Shown here: positions 44,772-54,534 of the stretch, piece by piece | How the letters are laid out: each line of letters begins with the position of its first letter | Numbering within the stretch: the first letter of the stretch is position 1 | Assembly (NCBI RefSeq): GCF_021650705.1 | Contig: NZ_CP087138.1 | Coordinates: forward strand, 4,550,001 to 4,614,000 | Source of the DNA: Pseudomonas sp. KNUC1026 | Lineage (GTDB): Bacteria > Pseudomonadota > Gammaproteobacteria > Pseudomonadales > Pseudomonadaceae | Reading direction: 5' to 3' | DNA length: 64,000 nucleotides | The notes under the pieces: generated by a model | Databases searched by the model: none | Told to the model about the DNA's origin: nothing | The model's input: only the letters and a program-made list of their open reading frames with translations | Made by a program: the position numbers and the translations under genes

Positions 44772-46880
44772 TCAGGCCGGTACTGCCTTGGCTTTCGGCT
44801 CACGAGCCCACACGCGGTGCTGGCCGATAGCCTTGATGAACTTGGCCGGGTCACCGATTACCAGGCCCTCATCTTCGTCCAGTTGCAGGCTGTCGATCAG
44901 GGTCTTGGCGCCGGGGCAGGCGCCGATGGCTTTGAGGTGCTTGTAGGCTTCGAGCACAAAATGCTTGGCCACGCCGTCCTGCGACAGCGCCTTGACCGCC
45001 TCATCGCCGCCGATTACCCAGATGGCGTCGAACGCCACCGACGGCATGCCTTCCATGGAAGCATCCACTTCAAGTGTCTTGCCCTCCGCGGTTTTGACAG
45101 GCGCTGACGTTGGGCCCAGCAACTTGGCGTGAGCGCCTTCGTCAGCCAGCGCCTTGCGCACCGTATCCACAGCCTTGGCTTCACTGCCATCAGCCACCAG
45201 CAGTGCCACCTTGCGGCCCTTGATGTTGCCAGGCAGCAAGTTTTGCTGGCTGAGAGCGGGCGACTCTTTCAACGAAGACTGCTTGCCCTTGGTGCCGGCA
45301 GCCGGCGCAGGCAGGCCCAGATTCTTGGCCACGCGTGCAGCCAGCTCTGCGTCGATATTGGCCAGAATCTCGTTCACCTGGCGCTCGCGAATGTGCACAC
45401 GCTCGACCTTGCCCAGCTCGAAGCTGTAGGCAGCGATGATGTGTTCTTTTTCCGGCGTACTCATGCTGTTGAAGAACAGGCTTGCCTGGGAAAAGTGATC
45501 GCCGAACGACTCGCTGCGCTCCCGAACCTTGTGCGCTTCCACACGTTCCTGGTAGCTCTCGAAGCCCCCGTTCTGGGGGGCGGACGGCGTTTCTTTCGGC
45601 CAGCCACCATCGATCGAGTTGGGTTCGTAAGACGCGCGACCCTTGTCGATGGTCATGCGGTGCATCGCGTCACGTTGGCCATTGTGGTTGGGTGCCAGCG
45701 GGCGATTGATGGGGATCTCGTGGAAGTTCGGCCCACCGAGGCGGCTGATCTGAGTGTCGGTATAGGAGAACAGGCGGCCCTGCAGGAGCGGGTCGTTGGT
45801 GAAGTCGATACCTGGCACGATATGGCCTGGGCAGAACGCGACCTGCTCGGTTTCGGCGAAGTAGTTATCCGGGTTCCGGTTGAGCACCATCTTGCCCAGC
45901 GGGGTAACCGGTACTAGCTCTTCGGGAATGATCTTGGTCGGGTCGAGCAGGTCGAATTCGAACTTGTGTTCGTCTTCTTCCGGCACGATCTGCACACCCA
46001 GTTCCCATTCCGGGTAATCGCCGGTTTCAATGGCTTCCCAGAGGTCACGGCGGTGGTAGTCGGTGTCTTTGCCGGCGAGCTTCTGCGCCTCATCCCATAC
46101 CAGCGAGCAAACGCCCTGCGCTGGTTTCCAGTGGAATTTGACGAACACGGCTTTGCCATCGGTGTTGATCAGGCGGAAGGTGTGGATTCCGAAGCCCTGC
46201 ATGCTGCGCAGGCTTTTGGGGATCGCACGGTCCGACATTGCCCAGATGACCATGTGCGCGGATTCCGGCACCAGAGAGACGAAGTCCCAGAAGGTGTCGT
46301 GTGCAGAGCCGCCGGTAGGAATCTCGTTCTGAGGTTCAGGTTTCACTGCGTGGACGAAGTCAGGGAACTTGATCGCATCCTGAATGAAGAACACTGGCAT
46401 GTTATTGCCGACCAGATCGAAGTTGCCTTCATCGGTGTAGAACTTGACTGCGAAACCTCGCACATCACGAACGGTGTCGCCGGAGCCGCGCGGGCCCTGC
46501 ACGGTAGAGAAGCGTACGAATACTGGCGTTTGCTTGCCCTTGCCACGCAGGAAGCCTGCCTTGCTCAGCTCGCTGTGATCGGCATAAGACTCGAAGTAGC
46601 CATGCGCCGCGCAACCGCGAGCGTGCACGATTCGCTCCGGAATACGCTCGTGGTCAAAGTGCGTGATCTTCTCGCGCATGATGAAGTCTTCGAGCAACGA
46701 CGGGCCGCGCGAACCCACCTTGAGGGTGTTCTGGTTATCACTGACCTTGACGCCCTGATTGGTGCGCAGCGCCTGGCCGGTCGCATCGGAGCGATAGCTC
46801 TCGAGTGCGTCGGTCTTGGCGTTGTCGTTGGCGCGGTCCGGGGTATCGGTGCCGGCCAGCTCACTTTTGCCTGCTTTCAT
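44772..46880 (-). CDS. katE: Large-subunit catalase HPII
   Basis: Clade-2 heme catalase, 702 residues, degrading hydrogen peroxide. Catalytic His86 is in RIVHARGCAAHGYF, the catalytic Asn in FDLVGNNMPVFF, and the heme-tyrosine region is GRLFSYTDTQISRLGGPNF. The C-terminal flavodoxin/DJ-1-like domain (about 555-702: GRKVALLVADGSEAKAVDTV) is complete. It is a stationary-phase type enzyme, divergent from metN. The frame is intact. Confidence 0.96.
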   Translation of the reverse strand: MKAGKSELAGTDTPDRANDNAKTDALESYRSDATGQALRTNQGVKVSDNQNTLKVGSRGPSLLEDFIMREKITHFDHERIPERIVHARGCAAHGYFESYADHSELSKAGFLRGKGKQTPVFVRFSTVQGPRGSGDTVRDVRGFAVKFYTDEGNFDLVGNNMPVFFIQDAIKFPDFVHAVKPEPQNEIPTGGSAHDTFWDFVSLVPESAHMVIWAMSDRAIPKSLRSMQGFGIHTFRLINTDGKAVFVKFHWKPAQGVCSLVWDEAQKLAGKDTDYHRRDLWEAIETGDYPEWELGVQIVPEEDEHKFEFDLLDPTKIIPEELVPVTPLGKMVLNRNPDNYFAETEQVAFCPGHIVPGIDFTNDPLLQGRLFSYTDTQISRLGGPNFHEIPINRPLAPNHNGQRDAMHRMTIDKGRASYEPNSIDGGWPKETPSAPQNGGFESYQERVEAHKVRERSESFGDHFSQASLFFNSMSTPEKEHIIAAYSFELGKVERVHIRERQVNEILANIDAELAARVAKNLGLPAPAAGTKGKQSSLKESPALSQQNLLPGNIKGRKVALLVADGSEAKAVDTVRKALADEGAHAKLLGPTSAPVKTAEGKTLEVDASMEGMPSVAFDAIWVIGGDEAVKALSQDGVAKHFVLEAYKHLKAIGACPGAKTLIDSLQLDEDEGLVIGDPAKFIKAIGQHRVWAREPKAKAVPA

Positions 46881-47123
46881 TCTGCCCTCTCCTCAGTTGC
46901 GTAGGCCCCTTGGCAGGGCTCGTAACGCATGGATGCAATCGACGGTGTCTGGGTAGTGACTGAAGTGCTTGTGCGCTCGTTCCTTTTTCAGGCAGCCGGT
47001 CGGGCATATGGCCAAAATCAAGGCACAGGATGAAATTAGTGCTAAGGCGCTGCGGCGACGTCAGGTAAAATGGCCGGCTTTTTTGGCTATCAGCCCCTAT
47101 TTCGTGCCCAAAAGGTCCGCTCC

Positions 47124-48131
47124 TTGATCGAATTTCACGACGTCCACAAGACTTACCGCGTGGCCGGGAAAGACATCCCCGCCCTGCATCCCACGCAGCT
47201 GACGGTGCCCCGAGGGCAGGTGTTCGGCCTCATCGGCCATTCGGGGGCCGGCAAGAGTACTCTGCTGCGCCTGATCAACCGCCTGGAAGCGCCCAGCGGC
47301 GGCCGAGTGATGGTCGACGGCGAGGATGTAACGGCCATGAACGCCCGCCAACTGCGCGGCTTCCGCCAGCAGGTCGGGATGATCTTCCAGCACTTCAACC
47401 TGCTGGCCTCCAAAACCGTGGCAGACAACGTCGCCTTGCCACTGCGCCTCGCCGGTGGCCTGAGCCAGCGGGAAATCGATGAGCGCGTGGCCAGCCTGCT
47501 CGCCCGCGTAGGCCTGGCCGACCATGCGAGCAAGTATCCCGCGCAACTTTCCGGCGGCCAGAAGCAACGGGTAGGTATCGCCCGTGCGCTGGCCACTGAG
47601 CCCAAGATCCTGCTGTGCGACGAGGCCACCAGTGCGCTGGACCCTCAGACCACCGCGTCGGTGCTGCAACTGCTGGCCCAGATCAACCGGGAGCTGAAGC
47701 TCACCATCGTATTGATCACCCACGAAATGGACGTGATCCGCCGGGTGTGCGACCAAGTGGCGGTGATGGACGCCGGCCGTATCGTCGAACAAGGCCCAGT
47801 GGCCGAGGTGTTCCTGCATCCGCAACATCCGACTACGCGACGCTTCGTTCAGGAAGACGAGCAAGTGGATGAAAACGCGCAGCACGACGACTTCCGCCAC
47901 GTTCAGGGCCGCATCGTGCGACTGACCTTCCAGGGTGAGGCGACCTACGCACCGTTGCTGGGTACCGTGGCACGTGAAACCGGGGTCGACTACAGCATCC
48001 TGGCGGGGCGTATAGACCGTATCAAGGACAGCCCCTACGGCCAGCTCACGCTGGCCATCACCGGCGGTGACATGGACGCCGCTTTCGCCCGCTTCGCGGC
48101 AGCCGATGTGCATATGGAGGTCCTGCGCTGA
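47124..48131 (+). CDS. metN: Methionine ABC transporter ATP-binding protein MetN
   Basis: ATPase of the D/L-methionine importer, 335 residues. Walker A GHSGAGKSTL, signature LSGGQKQRVG and Walker B ILLCDEATSALD. A C-terminal ACT-like NIL domain (about 265-335) gives feedback inhibition by methionine. The start is TTG at 47124 (IEFHDVHKTYRVAG), with AAAGG upstream; no ATG fits. Its stop overlaps the metI ATG. Confidence 0.94.
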   Translation: MIEFHDVHKTYRVAGKDIPALHPTQLTVPRGQVFGLIGHSGAGKSTLLRLINRLEAPSGGRVMVDGEDVTAMNARQLRGFRQQVGMIFQHFNLLASKTVADNVALPLRLAGGLSQREIDERVASLLARVGLADHASKYPAQLSGGQKQRVGIARALATEPKILLCDEATSALDPQTTASVLQLLAQINRELKLTIVLITHEMDVIRRVCDQVAVMDAGRIVEQGPVAEVFLHPQHPTTRRFVQEDEQVDENAQHDDFRHVQGRIVRLTFQGEATYAPLLGTVARETGVDYSILAGRIDRIKDSPYGQLTLAITGGDMDAAFARFAAADVHMEVLR

Positions 48132-48806
48132 TGGACATTCTCGAGCCTTTTCCCTAATGTCGACGTGTTCGAGATCTGGGAGGCCTCCCGCGATACACTC
48201 CTGATGCTGGGCTGGTCACTGCTGTTCACTGTGGTGCTGGGCCTGCCGCTGGGCGTGGTGCTGTTCCTGGCCAGCCCACGGCAGCTGCTCGAAAGCCGCC
48301 GTATTTACCAGTGCCTTTCGGTGGTGGTGAACCTTTTGAGGTCCTTGCCGTTCATTATCCTGCTGGTACTGATGATGCCGATCACGCCATTGATCGCGGG
48401 TACTTCGCTGGGTGTGCCGGGTGCCATTCCGCCCTTGGTGGTGGGTACGGCACCCTTCTTCGCGCGGCTGGTTGAAACCGCCTTGCGTGAAGTGGACCGG
48501 GGCATCATCGAAGCCACGCAGTCGATGGGCGCAACCATTCGCCAGATCGTGTTCCGCGCGCTGCTGCCAGAGGCCCTGCCGGGCATTATCGCGGCGGTCA
48601 CCGTCACCACGATCGCGTTGGTGGGTTACACCGCCATGGCGGGTGCCGTGGGTGCCGGCGGGCTCGGGGACCTGGCCATTCGCAATGGTTACCAACGGTT
48701 CCAGACCGATGTGATGGTCGTTACGGTGGTAGTTCTGGTGGTACTGGTGCAAGTGGTGCAATCGGTGGGTGATCGCCTGGTAGCGCATTTTCTCGCAAGT
48801 AAATGA
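48131..48806 (+). CDS. metI: Methionine ABC transporter permease MetI (frameshifted near the start)
   Basis: Inner-membrane permease of the MetNIQ importer, about 224 residues and five membrane helices. The conserved EAA loop is ETALREVDRGIIEATQSMGA. The ATG at 48131 reads MDILEPF. One T too many in the run at 48148-48151 shifts the frame; removing it joins PNVDVFEIWEASRDTLLMLG. The gene lies between metN and metQ as expected. Confidence 0.93.
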
Positions 48807-48849
48807 TTGCCTGGCCGCCTTGCCGGCGGCCTTCACAAGGAGTCGATTC

Positions 48850-49625
48850 ATGAAAAAACTGCTGGTCGCCTGCGCCGCGCTGTTCGCACTGCAAGCACAC
48901 GCCGACGAAACCCTCAACGTGGCTGCCACCGCTGTGCCGCACGCCGAGATTCTCGAGTTCGTCAAACCCCAGCTGGCCCAGGAAGGCGTGGTGCTCAACG
49001 TGCGAGTGTTCACCGACTACGTTCAGCCCAACGTTCAGGTAGCCGAAAAGCGCCTGGACGCCAACTTCTTCCAGCACCAGCCCTGACCTGAACGAGTTCA
49101 ATGCCGGTAAGGGCACTGACCTGGTCGCGGTCACAGGCGTACATCTGGAGCCGCTGGGCGCCTATTCCAGCAAATACAAGAAGCTTGACGAGCTGCCCGG
49201 CGGGGCTACCGTGGTGATCCCCAACGACGCCACCAATGGCGGCCGTGCCCTGCTGCTGCTGCAAAACGCCGGGCTGATCAAGCTGAAGAACCCGACCGAT
49301 ATCCTGTCCACGCCCAAGGACATCGTGGAGAACAGCAAGGACCTGAAAATCCGTGAGCTAGAGGCAGCTACCCTGCCCCGCGTTTACACCACCGTCGACC
49401 TGGCATTGATCAACACCAACTATGCCCTGCAGGCCAAGCTCGATCCTTCCAAGGATGCGCTGGTGATCGAAGGCAAGGATTCGCCCTACGTGAACATCCT
49501 GGTTGCCCGCCCGGACAACAAGGATTCACCGGCCATGCAGAAGCTTGCCGCCGCGCTGCACAGCCCGGAGCTCAAGCAGTTCATTCAGGAGAACATACCA
49601 AGGCGCCGTAGTGCCTGCGTTCTAA
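48850..49625 (+). CDS. metQ: Methionine-binding protein MetQ (two frameshifts)
   Basis: Periplasmic or lipid-anchored NlpA-family binding protein for the MetNI permease. Signal peptide MKKLLVACAALFALQAHADE, then NVAATAVPHAEILEFVKPQL and TDYVQPNVQVAEKRLDANFF. The frame changes near 49085 (one extra base before LNEFNAGKG). The body has GGATVVIPNDATNGGRALLL and a second change near 49594 before YQGAVVPAF. The corrected length is about 258 residues. Its stop overlaps the stop of the convergent EAL gene by two bases. Confidence 0.92.
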
Positions 49626-51224
49626 GCCAGGCTAGGCAGGGGCTCGGGTGGCGCCGCCACCAGCTCGCGAAACTGCCTGGCATCCAGGGCTTCGGCGAAC
49701 AGCCAGCCCTGGCCGTAGTCCACGCCCTCGCCGTGCAACAGCTCGGCCTGGGCCTCGGACTCGATCCCTTCGGCAATCACCTTCATGCCCAACGCGTGCG
49801 CCATGCGAATGATATGCGGCGCTACTCCACTGCTGGCGGCATCTTCCCCAACGCATCCACGAACGCCTTGTCGATTTTCAGGCAATCCACCGGCAGGTTC
49901 TGCAGGTAGGCCAGGCTGCTGTAGCCCGTTCCGAAATCGTCGATCAGTACCCGGTGGCCTCGCTCGCGAAAGGCTTTGAGGGTTTTCTGGGCCAGGGTCA
50001 CGTCCACCAGGCCACGCTCGGTCACCTCGAACGCGATCTGCGCGGGTAATACTCGGTGATGCTTGAGCAGGCGCGCGGCCACTGCCGCGATCCTTGGCTC
50101 GGTGACATCGCAGGCTGCCAGGTTCACCGAGACGTAAAGCTCCTTGTTGGCACGCAGCACTGTGCCTAGCTGTTCGAGAATGCTCTGCAGCACAAAGTCG
50201 GTGATATGGCGGATCAGGCCGCTGTTTTCGGCCAGTGGAATGAACAGCTCCGGGCTCGTCAGGCTCCCGTCGGGACGGCGCCAGCGCACCAGGGCTTCAG
50301 CGCCCACGCAGCGGCGGTTGTGCAGGTCGAAGATCGGCTGGTACATCACCCGGATCTCGCGCCGGCGCAACGCCCCTTGCAGCGCCGACTCCAGCGACTG
50401 GCGCTGGATCAGTGACTGGAACACCGTCCAACCTGTCAGCAATGCCAGTAGCAGGCTGGTCGGGTAGAACAGCCACAAAGGTGTGGCCATCAATGACGGC
50501 AGCTCGGCACGGGGGTGATAAGCACTAGCTGATAGTCAGGAAAGCGGGTAGCCATGCGGTAGATCAGGTGATCATCGGTGACCGACAAGGCGTTGGCTGG
50601 CGTTGGCGGCATGCCGGGCGGCGGCCAGGCCTGGGCAGGGCCGAGCACTGGAATCGCCTGGCGGCCCTGGTCGACCACCATCAGCAAGCTGCCATGAGCC
50701 GGCAGTTCGACCACATCGCTCAGGTGCCCTCGCGAGGTGGATACGCGAAACTCGCCTCTGCCCATCATCAGGGCTGCGCGGTTTTCGTCGGGCTCCTCGG
50801 TGGAGTTGAGCCAGTAACTGTAGGTTTCACCTTGCAGATCAGGCTGGTGGGCGGTACTGGCGACAGGCATGGAGACACGGTTGGAGCAGGCCTTGCCGCC
50901 CTGGAGGTAAGCGGCTTCGAACACGAACCGGTAATCGATGCCGACCTGGCGCAGCAACTGCAGCATGGGCTCACTGCAACCACGGATGGGCTGGGCGTCC
51001 AGGTCGTCCACGGCGCTGCGCAGTTGCGTGAAGATCTGCTCGAGGCGGCCAACGAAACGCTCGCCACGGGCGTTCATCAACTCACGCTCGTTTTCGAGCT
51101 GTTGATGGCGGATCAACCAGTGGCTGAAGGTGCACAGCACGGCCAGTGAAAGCCCGCCGATCAGCAGTGCGCAGGCGCCAGGGCGGCTGATGCGCTGGCG
51201 CAGCAATAGGAGATAAAGCAGCAT
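49622..51224 (-). CDS. CSS-motif EAL-domain cyclic-di-GMP phosphodiesterase (two frameshifts)
   Basis: Membrane-anchored phosphodiesterase, about 535 residues corrected. It has an N-terminal helix, then a periplasmic CSS domain with GCSEPMLQLL and GGKACSNRV, whose cysteines respond to redox/DSB status in relatives. A second membrane helix (LWLFYPTSLLLALLTG) precedes an EAL domain with GAEALVRW, DDFGTGYSSLAYL and MKVIAEGIES. Frames change in the runs at 50511-50515 and 49846-49849, each needing one more base. The start at 51224 is the first that gives a membrane anchor. Catalytic residues look complete. Confidence 0.88.
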
Positions 51225-51328
51225 GATGAAGCTGTCCCGATGACCAGAGGGCCAAATATTCCGAAAACATTGGGCCCTCACGCCCAATCGGCCCTCCGAT
51301 TTAAGCCAAAGCGCCTCGCGGCGCAAGC

Positions 51329-52108
51329 TCAACGCATGTTCAGCAGTACCTGAATGAGCGCGGCGGTTTGCGCGTCAGGCACGCCGTCGTAGCGCTGTGG
51401 GCGGTAATGCATCTGAAAGGCACCGATGACGCGCTGGGTCGCGGTGTCGAGAGTGCCGCTCTGTGGAATCGAATAGCCCAGGCGCGACAGTTGTTCCTGA
51501 TACCAGGTGATGCTTGGCGGACTGATGTCGAAACGGGCTTTCTGCTGGGCCACTGCGGGTTCGGCAGGCCATACCCCAAAGCCCTCGGCGGCCAGCCGCT
51601 TCCATGGGAACAGCGGGCCGGGGTCTTGCTTGCGCAGCGGGGCGATATCGCTATGGCCGATGAAGTTGCGCTTGTCGATGCGATAACGGCTGGCGATATC
51701 ACGCAGCAGGTAGAGCAGCGACTGCACCTGCGCCTCGGTGTAGGGGTACCAGACACGACCACTGGCGGTGTCCTGGTAGCCGGGGTTGACGATTTCGATA
51801 CCGAGGGAGCTGGAATTGAGCCAGGTGCGGCCGTCCCATTCGCTTTCGCCGGCGTGCCAGGCGCGGTATTGCTCGTCTACCAGCTTGAAGATAGTTGCCT
51901 GAGTGTCGTCGCCGATCAGGTAGTGGGCACTCACCTGGCCGTGGGTGAGCAACTGCAGGGAGCGCTCCTGGGAGGCAGAGGTGTAATGCATCACCACGAA
52001 CTGCACACGGCTGTCGTAATTCACCGAAGGATGGCTGGTGTCGATGCGTGGCCCTGTGGCGCACCCGGCGAGCAGGGCAAAGAAGAGCAAGGCGAGATAT
52101 GGCTTCAT
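51329..52108 (-). CDS. Lipoprotein N-acetylmuramoyl-L-alanine amidase (AmiD/AmpDh2-like)
   Basis: Outer-membrane-anchored amidase acting on peptidoglycan or its anhydro fragments. The 259-residue protein starts MKPYLALLFFALLAGC (lipobox LAGC) at 52108. The Amidase_2 domain has the zinc ligands in QFVVMHYTSASQ and NFIGHSDIAPLRKQDPGPLF. A C-terminal peptidoglycan-binding domain follows (about 190-255: QEQLSRLGYSIPQSGTLDTA). It is divergent from a LysR gene. Confidence 0.9.
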   Translation of the reverse strand: MKPYLALLFFALLAGCATGPRIDTSHPSVNYDSRVQFVVMHYTSASQERSLQLLTHGQVSAHYLIGDDTQATIFKLVDEQYRAWHAGESEWDGRTWLNSSSLGIEIVNPGYQDTASGRVWYPYTEAQVQSLLYLLRDIASRYRIDKRNFIGHSDIAPLRKQDPGPLFPWKRLAAEGFGVWPAEPAVAQQKARFDISPPSITWYQEQLSRLGYSIPQSGTLDTATQRVIGAFQMHYRPQRYDGVPDAQTAALIQVLLNMR

Positions 52109-52229
52109 AAGGTAGGGCGTCAACGCTGGCAGGAAACGCAACATTGTAACGCACGTAAGCGCAGCTGGAGCACAGCCTTCTCTCTGCGTTGCGGTAGGAT
52201 GCTGTCACAACCCTTTTCAGCAGACGTTC

Positions 52230-53126
52230 ATGGACCTTCGCGACCTTGCGTACTTCGAGACGATTGCCGAGCTTGGCCATCTGGGCCAGGCGGCCGAGCG
52301 CCTGAATCGAAGCCAGCCGGCCTTGAGCAAAAGCATCCAGCGGCTCGAGGAGTCGCTTGGGGCGCAGTTGTTCAGGCGAGAAGGCCGGCGTATCCGCCTC
52401 ACCCCTGTGGGCCAATTGCTTCTGGCCAGGGGCAAGGCGCTGCTGCAAGGCGCAGACGAGACCCGCCGGGAGATTCGTGACTTCGCCAGCGGCGCACTGG
52501 GCAACATCCGCCTTGGCTGTGCAGCCACCATGACCGAATACCTGCTGCCCGACCTGGTCGCAGAGCTGATCGCGCAAGCGCCGGAAGTCACCCTGTCAGT
52601 GGTGGTCGGGCAGGATGACGTGCTCAAGGATGGTCTGCGCCGGGGTGAACTGGATATCGTCATCGGGCCGATGAACCACACCGACCCTGGGCTGACGGCC
52701 CATGTGCTGCTGGAAGACCACGCGATGGTCGTAGCCGGTGCCGACCATCCGCTTTTCTCAGGGCCGATCAGCCTGGCCGAGCTGTGCAAGTATCGTTGGA
52801 TCCTGCCGCCCAGCAGCACGCTGGGGCGCCGCTGGATCGACCACCTTTTCCATCAGAACCAGCTGCCGCCGCCTTTCGTGCAGATAGAAACCAACCTGAT
52901 CACGCTTTCACCGCGCATGGTTGCCAGCACCGGCCTGTTGAGTTTCATGACTCGCCAGTCGCTTGAAAACGCGCGCTTTGTGGCCCCGCTGCGAGTGGTG
53001 CCCCTCGACGAAACCCGATTCACACGCCAGGTGGGTGTCGCCTGGCGCAGCGGCGCCTACTTGTCACCGGCGGCGCAAAGGCTCGTTGAAATCCTGCGGC
53101 ACTACCAGCCGCCTGAAGATCTTTAA
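52230..53126 (+). CDS. LysR-family transcriptional regulator
   Basis: A 298-residue LysR protein. The helix-turn-helix is at residues 1-60 (MDLRDLAYFETIAELGHLGQ, SQPALSKSIQRLEESLGAQL) and a periplasmic-binding-like effector domain follows. No target operon of obvious metabolic function is adjacent. It is divergent from the amidase gene across 121 bp and upstream of the SOS-box radical-SAM gene. Target and effector are unknown. Confidence 0.87.
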   Translation: MDLRDLAYFETIAELGHLGQAAERLNRSQPALSKSIQRLEESLGAQLFRREGRRIRLTPVGQLLLARGKALLQGADETRREIRDFASGALGNIRLGCAATMTEYLLPDLVAELIAQAPEVTLSVVVGQDDVLKDGLRRGELDIVIGPMNHTDPGLTAHVLLEDHAMVVAGADHPLFSGPISLAELCKYRWILPPSSTLGRRWIDHLFHQNQLPPPFVQIETNLITLSPRMVASTGLLSFMTRQSLENARFVAPLRVVPLDETRFTRQVGVAWRSGAYLSPAAQRLVEILRHYQPPEDL

Positions 53127-53167
53127 CCGCAGGTTGAGCGGTACTTCAAATAGCCATGGCGCCCTGA

Positions 53168-53187
53168 TACTGTATTTGCATACAGTA
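53168..53187. promoter_or_regulatory. LexA (SOS) box upstream of the radical-SAM gene
   Basis: TACTGTATTTGCATACAGTA matches the CTGT-N8-ACAG SOS box and extends the dyad to the outer TA bases. It lies 14 bases before the ATG at 53202, well placed to block transcription. Confidence 0.85.
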
Positions 53188-53201
53188 TAGAGGTGTATGC
53201 C

Positions 53202-54258
53202 ATGCCCAGTGCTCCCGTTCGAGGCCGGGGAACCGCCAGCAACCCGCACAACCGCTTTGCCCCTCGCCAAAGCACCCTCGAAAGCGACGGCTGGGAACAG
53301 GAGGTGCCCGCTACCGCGAGTACGGAGGTGCGCATCGAGATTGCCAAAAGCATCATCAGCCGCAATACATCACCGGATTTGCCGTTTGATCGCTCGATCA
53401 ACACTTACCGAGGCTGCGAGCACGGCTGCATCTATCGTTACGCCCGGCCCAGCCATGCCTACTGGGACCTGTCGCCTGGCATCGACTTCGAAACCCGGCT
53501 GATCGCCAAGACCAACGCGGCCTCCCGCCTGGAAGAGGCACTCGGCGCCAGGGGCTACCAATGTGCGCCGATCAATCTGGGCGCCAACACCGACCCTTAC
53601 CAGCCCATCGAGCGGGAGTATCGGCTCACCCGTCAGGTGCTCGAGGTGCTGCTCCGTTATCGTCACCCGGTCACTATCGTGACCAAGGGGGCGCTGATCC
53701 TGCGCGACCTCGACCTGCTCGGTGAACTGGCATCCAGGGGGCTGGTACGGGTGATGGTAAGCCTCACCACCCTCGATGATGACCTCAAGCGCGTAATGGA
53801 GCCCAGGGCTGCTGCGCCGAGTGCGCGGCTGCGGGTAATCAGCCGGCTGGCCGAGGCGGGCGTGCCGGTGGGGGTGCTGCGTTCGCCGATGATTCCCATG
53901 GTCAACGACCATGAACTTGAGGCACTGGTACGGGCTGCGGCCGATGCAGGCGCGCTTAGTGGCAACTACATGCTCCTGCGCTTGCCGCTCGAGGTCGCAC
54001 CGCTGTTCGAGCAATGGCTGCAAGACCACTACCCGCAACGGATGAGCCACGTGCTGAGCCTGGTACGGCAAAGCCGTGGAGGTGAAGTTGTACGACTCGC
54101 GCTTCGGCGCTCGAATGCGCGGCGAAGGGGTATTCGCGGACTTGCTGGCGCAACGTTTTGCACAGGCGCTCAAGCGCAGCGGTTTGCAAAAACGTGATGC
54201 CTTATCACTGGATACTTCACAGTTCTGTCCTCCGGGACGGCAGATGACACTCTTGTGA
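53202..54258 (+). CDS. SOS-controlled radical-SAM protein, PA0069-like (one frameshift, cluster motif altered)
   Basis: A protein of about 351 residues of the PA0069/SplB-related radical SAM group. Partners and substrate are unknown. The cluster motif that should read C-x3-C-x2-C is Cys72-Cys76-Arg79 (CEHGCIYRYARP); codon 53436-53438 is CGT where TGT or TGC is expected. Other conserved parts (NLGANTDPYQP, PVTIVTKGALILRD, MIPMVNDHELE) are normal. The frame changes near 54083 (one extra base) before KLYDSRFGARMRGEG. The LexA box upstream links it to DNA damage. Confidence 0.88.
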
Positions 54259-54534
54259 ACAGTCAAATAGTTGATCCAAAAGTTGATATTCAATTGATGG
54301 CAAACTTGTGAAAAATTTGTCGCGCTGCCACTAGTATGACATTGCGCTATCCACTATGAATCGCCTGCGTAGCGCGGCGTTGAGCGCTGCGCCTTAAGCT
54401 TCTTTTAAGCTTGATCCTTTAATTTAAGAATTGTCTCATTCAGTCACATTTGTAAAATTCGACATCGTTCAATAGCGGTGTAGGATCTATTACCCATCTG
54501 TGTGGGAAACTTGACCCGTTAAAGAGGATAGAGC

